Below, one piece after another: positions 21,476-26,788 of a stretch of 26,788 bases of DNA (the stretch's first letter is position 1; each line of letters starts with the position of its first letter). Source of the stretch: Thauera aromatica_A. GTDB taxonomy: Bacteria > Pseudomonadota > Gammaproteobacteria > Burkholderiales > Rhodocyclaceae. A program made the translations under genes and the position numbers. The DNA lies in contig NZ_JALLIK010000072.1 in assembly GCF_023093595.1 (NCBI RefSeq), positions 1-26,788 on the forward strand. Reading direction: 5' to 3'. The notes beneath the pieces were generated by a model, which worked only from the letters and a program-made list of their open reading frames with translations, was not told where the DNA came from and searched no databases.

Positions 21476-22345
21476 ATGTCTCCAGCGCTCCGACCCCATC
21501 CGTCCTCTCTGCAATTTTCCCCTGCCATGACGCTGGGCGAGGGCGCACCTGCATGTGGGGCTGCTGTTTCCCTCACAAGCCTTACACCACTTCCGGCCAT
21601 CGACGCCGACCCATGCAAAACCTGCCGGCAGATTTTTCAGATGGTGCAAGAATTACAGAATGTAGCAGCCGAACGTGACCGCGCCCAAGCCGTAGCCGCA
21701 GACGCGCAGCACCGGGCCCTGCAGCGACTGATCCTCCTCGCTGCACTCAAGGACGGGGGGTCACCCGAGCATTGCCTGCGCGTGGGCGCCCTGTCGGCCC
21801 TGGTCGCCCAGGCCATGGGGCTCCCCCAAAAGCGCTGCGATATGCTGTTCGAAGCCGCTCCGCTGCACGACCTGGGTAAGCTCGGCATCCCCGATTCGAT
21901 TCTGCTCAAACCTGGCCGCCTGAGCCCGGAAGAGTGGCGAATCATGCGTGATCACCCCCTGCTCGGTACCCGTTTGCTGGAGGGCTCAGGCTCGCCCGTG
22001 CAAGAGCTTGCGGTCGAAATCGTCCTCAATCATCACGAAAAATGGGACGGTAGCGGCTACCCGGCGGGCCGCTTCGGCACCAACACCCCGCTGAGCGCCC
22101 GCATCACCGCAGTCGTCGATTTCTTCGATGCGGTCACCTCTCCCCGGAGCGACCGCGCGGCACTCGCCGACAATGAAGTGTTCCGCCTGCTCGAGTGCGC
22201 GAGCGGCACCCAGTTCGAGCCGGCCGTCGTCAGAGCGATGTTCAAAATCCGCCCTCGCCTTCCCCACATCCGCCGCCTCGCCGCCGAACGCGCTCCCCGT
22301 CTCCTCGAAGCACCTCGGCAAGACTACTGGTGGCGACAGGTATAG
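21476..22345 (+). CDS. HD-GYP domain protein, probable c-di-GMP phosphodiesterase
   Basis: This protein of up to 289 aa has a complete HD-GYP core: His99, HDLGKLGIPD (131-140), DHPLLGTRLL (159-168), HHEKWDGSGYP (186-196) and a late DFFDAVTSPR. Active HD-GYP enzymes open c-di-GMP to pGpG or GMP. About 95 residues precede the core, with two Cys (CKTC) and a coiled coil; there is no receiver, PAS or membrane domain. The start is uncertain: ATG at 21476 has no Shine-Dalgarno sequence, and in-frame ATGs at 21527 and 21641 are possible. Regulation of its activity cannot be read from the sequence. Confidence 0.85.
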   Translation: MSPALRPHPSSLQFSPAMTLGEGAPACGAAVSLTSLTPLPAIDADPCKTCRQIFQMVQELQNVAAERDRAQAVAADAQHRALQRLILLAALKDGGSPEHCLRVGALSALVAQAMGLPQKRCDMLFEAAPLHDLGKLGIPDSILLKPGRLSPEEWRIMRDHPLLGTRLLEGSGSPVQELAVEIVLNHHEKWDGSGYPAGRFGTNTPLSARITAVVDFFDAVTSPRSDRAALADNEVFRLLECASGTQFEPAVVRAMFKIRPRLPHIRRLAAERAPRLLEAPRQDYWWRQV

Positions 22346-22533
22346 CACCTGCACCTCCGGGCAGGATTGGCAGCCCGGCCTGATGAAAACCATTGTCGAA
22401 GGGCATGCAACTCGCGACCGTATCGCAGAGCAGCCCAGAGCGGTGGCATCCAAGGCGTGATTCGTGGGAGGATCCCCACACGAGCCTGGGCATCCCCCAG
22501 CCATGTACTACCCTGCCCCCAGGAGATCCCGAC

Positions 22534-23043
22534 ATGGCAGACCGCTTTCTTCACGCACCCTTGCGGCGGTCCGCAGCCTTCGCCGCCGCATTGTCCGCTT
22601 TCGGCTGTGCCGGGCCGAGCCCGGAAAAGCTTGTCGAGCCCGCTCTGCCCTCGGTGGCCAGAGAACAGTTCCAGACCCACCTCGATGGCGGTTTCGTAGT
22701 TGACTACCAGGTCGAACGCAAGATTTCCGCGCTCGACCGGAAAAGCTGCTTCGCCTTCATTACCGGAACACTGACCAATACTTCGACACGGACACTCGGC
22801 CGTCGCTCGATCCTCGACGTCACCGTGTTCAGCCAGGGCAAGCCGCTGTTCCGGGACTTGACCAGTCCGGTCAGGGATGTGCCGCCCGGAACCCGGGTGA
22901 TGTTCGAAATGGTCGTTTCACCGGTCCACAAGGGCAGCTGCCCGAGCTACGACCGGATCGATATTTCTTTGCGCCACGCGCCCACGAACAAGGCTCCGGC
23001 TGCGCATTCCGACGAACGTGACCACCTGCACCGAGGATCGTGA
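22534..23043 (+). CDS. Probable secreted protein or lipoprotein
   Basis: This 169-aa protein begins with an Arg-containing signal peptide and a possible lipobox ending at Cys25 (LSAFGC; Phe at -2 is unusual, so lipidation is not certain). The rest looks like an immunoglobulin-type beta sandwich: CFAFITGTLTNTSTRTL, then LDVTVFSQG and DVPPGTRVMFEM, as in FxLYD-like domains. CAGGAG lies at 22520-22525. The tail is His/Asp-rich and ends close to the IS21 remnant. The role is unknown. Confidence 0.65.
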   Translation: MADRFLHAPLRRSAAFAAALSAFGCAGPSPEKLVEPALPSVAREQFQTHLDGGFVVDYQVERKISALDRKSCFAFITGTLTNTSTRTLGRRSILDVTVFSQGKPLFRDLTSPVRDVPPGTRVMFEMVVSPVHKGSCPSYDRIDISLRHAPTNKAPAAHSDERDHLHRGS

Positions 23044-23078
23044 CCGAAGAGGTTGCGCGCAAGCGTGGTGTTCAGATT

Positions 23079-23741
23079 CTAACCGCGTCGGTCACTGTCC
23101 GGGACGATGAGTTCGGGCACCCCGCCGATGAAGGCGAGCGCCTGCGCGAGTGCGCCCAGCCAGTCGGCCTGCGACTGCGTTGCGGTGGCACAGGCGAAGG
23201 TGTAGCTCGACGCGCCCAGCACCGCGACGAAGATTTGCGCCCGCGAGATCTGGCCGGTCGCGGCATCGATGATCGGCACCGTGTCACCGGCGTAATCGAT
23301 GAAGAGCTTCTCGCCGGCGCGATGCACCTGGCGCATCGAACGCTTGAGTCGCCGGGCGAACTCGCGGTACAGGTCGCAAAAGCGCGAGTACTGGTAGGCC
23401 GGCCCGGCGGCTGCCTGCACGTACTCCTCCCACAACAGCGCCAGCGTGACGTTCTTCTGCTTGAGGCCCTGATGCACGGCCGCCAGATCTGGCGTTGCGT
23501 AGCCGAGGCTCGCCCCACGGCCGCGCGAGCCGATCCCGAGCAAATGGCGCAACTCGGCCTCGTCGGTCATCGACAACGCCGCCCACGGCTGGCTGCTCGC
23601 GTCGGCCGCCTTCACGTACTTGGCGACCACCCCTTTCGAAATCGACAGCGCACGGGCGATCTGTTCATGCGAGAGCGCGCAGTCGTACTTGAGCCGTAAC
23701 AGCTCCTTGATCTTGTGCATGGCAATCCGCTCCGCCGGCAT
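23079..23741 (-). pseudogene. istA: IstA transposase, N-terminal fragment
   Basis: The 220-aa fragment begins MPAERIAMHKIKELLRLKYD, the usual IstA start, followed by a helix-turn-helix (LSHEQIARALSISKGVVAKY) and the first part of the DDE catalytic domain, with Asp in FIDYAGDTVP. It ends at VPELIVPD, where the full protein would continue for about another 280 residues to the remaining catalytic acids. The ATG at 23741 has GGAG 6 nt upstream. Without the rest of the catalytic domain it is inactive. Confidence 0.85.
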
Positions 23742-23828
23742 CCCCATCTCCGCGCAAAGCGCGCGAGGGTAGCCGGCCTGACAAAGGACGTTGCCACGCC
23801 GGCACCGCAGACCCCGTTCCGAATTGAT

Positions 23829-23974
23829 CGTGACCGGTCATTCCGACAACGTGACCGCACATTCCGACAACCACTCGAAATCGGTCACGATCAAATCGGA
23901 ATCCGCGGTCACGATCGCGGAACCACCGGTCACACTATTTCGGAATCAGCGGTCACGTTGGGTCGGAATCCGCA
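23829..23974. repeat. Subterminal repeat block of the IS21-family end
   Basis: Two direct copies of CGTGACCG-N3-ATTCCGACAAC (23829-23850 and 23850-23871, period 21) are followed by inverted copies containing CGGTCAC and TCGGAAT (at 23882, 23897, 23907, 23927, 23941, 23951 and 23963). Such arrays bind the IS21 transposase. The mix of orientations is denser than in a plain inverted repeat. Confidence 0.75.
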
Positions 23975-24181
23975 CTCCGGCCACATCCGGCCGAGACACT
24001 CGCTCCACGATTCCGAAGTAGGCGCAGGATTGCGAGACACGGGATTGTGCATCCGGCCAGCTCGTCTCACCCAAAAGCATCATGCCATGATATAAATACA
24101 CCTGAAGGTTCATGTACTCCCGCAGCCAGGGCACGTCTGAGCCGTCCGCATCCCCGTCAGGGGGCTGAAAAAGGAGGGGTC

Positions 24182-24757
24182 ATGATGAAATTCCTACACT
24201 TGCCGCCAATGATGTGGTCGTCGAGCGCGGCCTGGGACGAGATTGCGCGTGCCCGCCCTTCGACCATCTCGATGATTTTCGGGCTGATCCTACCTCTGTC
24301 GGCCCTACCGCCGCGGATGCTCATTCATGCCGCGGATCATATTGGCGCCCACTATTTCCCCGACGTTTCGGCCGACTCTTGGCGTCTTGCAGCACTGCTG
24401 TTTTTCGTCGCTGAGCTCGTTTCGCTGCTGCTGATAACTTGGCTGATTCGGGAAGTTTCGAAGACTCGGAAAGGGAGCGCAGACATCCATGACGCATTCA
24501 CTGTCGCCGTGGTTGCCGCACTTCCGCTGTGGTTATCGTCCCTTGTCTTGCTGCAACACGGAATCGTTCCGGTGATTGCAATCCCTTTGCTCGCCCTGGC
24601 CGCCTCCGTTGCATTGATCCGGTACGGGGTCGAGAATTTGCTGCACGTCCGGGAACCGATCGATGCATTCGAACTTGCCGTGATCGTCACCAACAGCGGG
24701 GTATTCGCATGGATCGTCCTGGTTGGGATCGCGCTTGCCCCTGTACTCGCGGCCTGA
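24182..24757 (+). CDS. Yip1-family inner-membrane protein
   Basis: This 191-aa protein has about five membrane segments and the Yip1-type layout: a Trp-rich cytoplasmic start (LPPMMWSSSAAWDEIAR), a first membrane segment with LILPLSALPPRMLIH, and three or four further segments. Family members are bacterial relatives of Yip1/Yif1 membrane proteins of unknown function. AGGAGGGG (24170-24178) precedes the ATG. TATAAA at 24091-24096 is a possible -10. It is preserved although an IS remnant ends about 200 bp upstream. Confidence 0.75.
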   Translation: MMKFLHLPPMMWSSSAAWDEIARARPSTISMIFGLILPLSALPPRMLIHAADHIGAHYFPDVSADSWRLAALLFFVAELVSLLLITWLIREVSKTRKGSADIHDAFTVAVVAALPLWLSSLVLLQHGIVPVIAIPLLALAASVALIRYGVENLLHVREPIDAFELAVIVTNSGVFAWIVLVGIALAPVLAA

Positions 24758-24856
24758 TTTTCATCCCGATTGCCACGCCATTTCGGGAACACTACGAAAC
24801 AAGAACCCTGCTCGCGCGCCAGCCGAAAACGGACCAGGGTACGATCCTCCCCCCGC

Positions 24857-25258
24857 TCAGCCGAACTGGAGCTGCTCTCCGTCCGCTCGATAGGCCAGCA
24901 GATGGCTGACGATCCCGCCCTGGATCGATTTGATCATGGCCTCCAGCGCCTGCTGAGTCGCTTCGTCGCTCGGCTCCCGCGATCCCTGCCCACCCAGACA
25001 GCCGACAAACACCACATCCCAGTGCTGCCCCATGTGCCGCGACTCTTCGACCAGTTCGGCGAAGCTCTGGATTTCGTCCGTCTTTTTGTCTACGAACATG
25101 ACTGGGGCCAGAGTACCGCCCTGACCGCGATCGAAGCGGCGCTTCTGCTCCGGTGTCGCGTCTTCGGGGAGCTCGGCTCGCACAAAGACGAACAGCAACC
25201 GCTGCGGCTCGGCTTGCCCGCGCGCCGCCTCCAAAAGCCCCTGGAATTCTGAAATCAT
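24857..25258 (-). CDS. Conserved hypothetical protein (often mislabelled 'ribonucleotide reductase subunit alpha')
   Basis: This 133-aa protein begins MISEFQGLLEAARGQAEPQR, then LLFVFVRAELPEDATPEQK, and ends with IVSHLLAYRADGEQLQF. I recognise it as a small family of beta- and gammaproteobacteria that databases often name ribonucleotide reductase subunit alpha. It has none of the active-site cysteines or the length of that enzyme, so the name should not be carried over. It is cytoplasmic and of unknown function. The ATG at 25258 has GGAAAA just upstream. Confidence 0.75.
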   Translation of the reverse strand: MISEFQGLLEAARGQAEPQRLLFVFVRAELPEDATPEQKRRFDRGQGGTLAPVMFVDKKTDEIQSFAELVEESRHMGQHWDVVFVGCLGGQGSREPSDEATQQALEAMIKSIQGGIVSHLLAYRADGEQLQFG

Positions 25259-25438
25259 TGTTTTTCCTCGTTCAAAATGGAGCGCATTTTGTCACAGAAC
25301 AATACGCCATCCAGCCATACGAGCCCACCCGTACGAAGCGTGCGACCACATGGGCCATATCCAAACGTAACGATCTTCCCCACGAATGCTGGGCAAGGAT
25401 TACGATAAAAGCACTTTGCCCAACCTTGGCGTACCTCC

Positions 25439-25978
25439 ATGCCGGTAGAACTGCTGATCGCAATGCTACGGGACCCGGCCTCGACGGGCGCACTACTGCC
25501 CTCGTCACGCGCGCTGGCAAGTGCCATGGCCAACGCCGCCACCGGTGCCGATCTGATCGTCGAACTCGGAGCCGGCACCGGTGCCGTCACCCGTGCCCTG
25601 CTCCATGCCCAACCTCACGTGCCGCTGATTGCGGTGGAACTGCAGGCACCTCTTGCGCAGCGCCTGAAAGCTTGCTGCCCCGCCGTGGATGTGCGCCAGG
25701 CTGCGGCGAAAGAGGTCGTGGACGCCTTGATCGACGTACAAGGCAAGGTCGTCCTCGTCTCCAGTCTCCCGTTCCGCTCCCTGCCACGCCGCGTGGCAAG
25801 CGAAACGGCCACCTGCCTATGCCGATTCCTCGCACAGGACCCTGAGCGCAAGCTCGTCCAGTTCACCTATCAGCCCAGAGCGCCATTCGACGCTCCACCC
25901 GGCCTGCGGTGGCAGCGGACATCGGTGGTTTGGCGCAATACACCGCCGGCCGGGATCTGGGAACTGCAAGCAGTGTGA
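25439..25978 (+). CDS. SAM-dependent methyltransferase, PmtA-like
   Basis: This 179-aa class I methyltransferase has motif I IVELGAGTGAVT (about residues 40-51) and an acidic residue ending the second strand (AVELQAPL). The segment before motif I, RDPASTGALLPSSRALASAM, matches phospholipid N-methyltransferases of the PmtA type, which methylate phosphatidylethanolamine toward phosphatidylcholine, and also related rRNA-dimethylase-like proteins. The substrate is not proven. The gene is intact but ends only 12 bp before an IS66-family terminus. Confidence 0.75.
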   Translation: MPVELLIAMLRDPASTGALLPSSRALASAMANAATGADLIVELGAGTGAVTRALLHAQPHVPLIAVELQAPLAQRLKACCPAVDVRQAAAKEVVDALIDVQGKVVLVSSLPFRSLPRRVASETATCLCRFLAQDPERKLVQFTYQPRAPFDAPPGLRWQRTSVVWRNTPPAGIWELQAV

Positions 25979-25990
25979 AGTTGAAGCTGG

Positions 25991-26211
25991 GTAAGCACCC
26001 GGCGAACCCGTCTTGCCGTTTCGCTCAGGCGCAGACGGCCGGCTGCCAGCGATGCGGCAGCAACTCGCCGATCTTGCTGTAGGGCTGCGTCGGCAGGCGT
26101 TCGAGCACATCCTTCAGGTACGCAAAGGGTTCGTGGCCGTTGAGCCGCGCGGACTGGATCAGGCTCATGACCGCAGCCGCACGCTGGCCTGCGCGCAGGC
26201 TCCCCGCGAAC
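25991..26211 (-). mobile_element. IS66-family remnant 1 (right end plus tnpC tail)
   Basis: GTAAGCACCCGGCGAACCCG at 25991 resembles the GTAAGC start of IS66-family terminal repeats and the second copy at 26678. It is followed by the C-terminal end of the IS66 transposase on the complement, which breaks off at 26211 where an IS3-like tip begins. Confidence 0.75.
26025..26210 (-). pseudogene. tnpC: IS66-family transposase TnpC, C-terminal fragment
   Basis: The last 61 residues of the transposase remain: FAGSLRAGQRAAAVMSLIQS, SARLNGHEPFAYLKDVLERL and IGELLPHRWQP. These are the IS66 C-terminal domain signatures. The reading frame upstream belongs to the IS3-like element, so the gene is broken. 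Confidence 0.85.
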
Positions 26212-26677
26212 TGAATCGCCCCGTGTTTCGCGGAGGCGGTTTCCCTCTGGGTCAGAATAGTTGTCGCCTCGATAGAATCTGAAATCCGAGGGCGATAACG
26301 GAAGAACGAAGTGGCCAGATACGGACAAGCATTCAAGGACAAAGCGGTAGCACGGTTGTTGCCCCCGGAGAGCGCATCGGTGCAGACGGTTTCGCGTGAG
26401 CTGAGTATTTCGACGGCCACACTGGAGCGGTGGCGGGCGGATGCGCTGTCCAGGCCCGCTCGCGAGCGGGCCTGGACAGCGCGGGCCCGATTCGAGGCGG
26501 TGCTGGTGACCGCCGCGATGGATGAGGTCAGCAAGAGCGCCTGGTGCCGCGAGAATGGGGTATATCCGCAGGAGCTCGAACAATGGCGTGCGGCGGCCAC
26601 CGAGGCGCTTACAGACCCCGAGGATGGCGCACGCGCGAGCCAGCGGGAGAAGAAGGCCGACCGGCGCCGCATCAAGG
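26212..26677 (+). mobile_element. IS3-family-like element, left part
   Basis: TGAATCGCCCCGTGTTTCGC at 26212 is a typical IS3-family tip beginning with TGA. It is followed by a short leader and orfA. The element is cut at 26677/26678 by an IS66-type terminus, so its orfB and other end are outside the window or lost. Confidence 0.7.
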
Positions 26678-26724
26678 GTAAGCGCTCCACGAACCCCATC
26701 CTTCCTGGGCTCGCTACGCTGTGA
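26311..26724 (+). pseudogene. IS3-like transposase OrfA, 3' end replaced by IS66 sequence
   Basis: A GTG start (MARYGQAFKDKAVARLLPPE) leads into a helix-turn-helix (VQTVSRELSISTATLERWR) and a second helical DNA-binding region (SAWCRENGVYPQELEQWR), then KADRRRIK. The family would continue ELERELRRKDKAL, but from codon 123 (26678) the frame reads IS66-type terminal sequence and stops at 26724. GGAAGA lies 6 nt before the GTG. A perfect 40-bp palindrome occupies codons 45-58. It is a fusion frame with no expected activity. Confidence 0.8.
26443..26482. repeat. Perfect 40-bp palindrome inside the IS3-like orfA
   Basis: GCGCTGTCCAGGCCCGCTCG is followed at once by its exact complement, giving a 20-bp stem with no spacer. 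It lies in the reading frame (coding roughly ALSRPARERAWTARA). Such a long perfect dyad in a coding region is not expected by chance. Confidence 0.9.
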
Positions 26725-26788
26725 TCAACTGCTCAGCCTTGAGATTCCAGGGCAGGAGAGCCTCGAAGTGTTCGACGGTGGTGGCGCT
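26678..26788 (-). mobile_element. IS66-family element 2, right end
   Basis: The terminus GTAAGCGCTCCACGAACCCC starts at 26678, matching the remnant at 25991 in 14 of 20 positions, and the tnpC stop lies 36 bp in. The element continues past the window. IS66 elements make 8-bp target duplications; the copy next to this end would be CATCAAGG (26670-26677). Confidence 0.75.
26714..26788 (-). CDS. tnpC: IS66-family transposase TnpC, C-terminal end (partial, continues off the window)
   Basis: On the complement the last 24 codons before TAG (26716-26714) read SATTVEHFEALLPWNLKAEQ and a short tail. LLPWN-x-K is the end of IS66-family transposases. The frame runs off the window edge, so this copy may be complete. 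It is a different subgroup from remnant 1, which ends ELLPHRWQP. Confidence 0.75.
   Translation of the reverse strand, partial: SATTVEHFEALLPWNLKAEQLITA

Larger units (their letters stand above)
23079..23974 (-). mobile_element. Truncated IS21-family element (left part with end repeats and partial istA)
   Basis: The element reads leftward from a tip near 23974 (TGCGGATTCCGA on the complement) through a block of subterminal repeats into istA, then stops after about 220 codons. The remaining istA, all of istB and the other end are missing. The break lies near 23090, about 45 bp past the lipoprotein stop. Its repeat motifs (CGGTCACG/ATTCCGA) differ from those at 1-110, so two IS21-type elements are present. 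Confidence 0.8.

Noticed and set aside
1..26788. CRISPR arrays, tRNA, rRNA or riboswitches
   Set aside because: I found no regularly spaced repeat-spacer array, no tRNA cloverleaf with a CCA end and no known riboswitch core. The 21-bp repeats at 23829-23871 have no spacers and belong to an IS end.

Overview
The window is GC-rich DNA from a proteobacterium. The housekeeping genes (gloB, mltD, bcp, slyD, lexA with a CTGT-N8-ACAG SOS box, an M61 peptidase) and a small protein often mislabelled 'ribonucleotide reductase subunit alpha' suggest a betaproteobacterium, probably Rhodocyclales (Thauera/Azoarcus type). That taxonomic placement is inference from gene content, not a database result.

Positions 1-110 are the outer end of an IS21-family element. 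It interrupts a Cro-like gene (remnant 88-153, complement). From there to 12457 lies one arm of an integrated prophage, arranged like the lambda immunity region plus PL arm: a PR-like promoter pointing left, a triple operator OR (168-230), an XRE repressor (230-676), two co-oriented genes in the place lambda uses for rexA/rexB (728-943 and 943-1554; an antitoxin-like protein and an ADP-ribosyltransferase-like protein), an opposing subtilase + AAA-ATPase pair resembling the IetAS toxin-antitoxin/defence system (1547-4808), and then a PL-like promoter with matching operators OL (4897-4962). PL drives a long, tightly overlapped early operon (4994-12457): small phage accessory proteins, a DUF3310 fusion, a ParB-like protein with an H-NS-type C-terminal motif, a DEDDh exonuclease, a DUF4224 protein and a tyrosine integrase. 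No head, tail or lysis genes are in the window; they would lie on the far side of the IS.

Positions 12485-22345 are ordinary chromosome: gloB-mltD (+), a fused two-domain peptide ABC ATPase (-), bcp-slyD (-) with an intrinsic terminator, lexA plus a small membrane protein (+) with an SOS box on the promoter, an M61 PDZ aminopeptidase (-) and an HD-GYP protein (+). The integrase stops only 27 bp before gloB, so gloB has probably lost its original upstream region.

Positions 22534-26788 are chromosome broken up by insertion sequences: a probable lipoprotein, a truncated IS21-family istA with multiple end repeats (23079-23974), a Yip1-like membrane protein, the small 'RNR alpha'-type protein, a PmtA-like methyltransferase, and then a nest in which an old IS66-family remnant (from 25991) is interrupted by an IS3-like element (from 26212), itself interrupted by a second IS66-family element (from 26678). 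The IS3-like orfA carries a perfect 40-bp palindrome.

The most interesting unit is 88-4962: a repressor-controlled immunity region that carries two different toxin/defence-like modules between OR and OL, next to a cro gene broken by an IS. This looks like a prophage locked in lysogeny that keeps its exclusion cargo.
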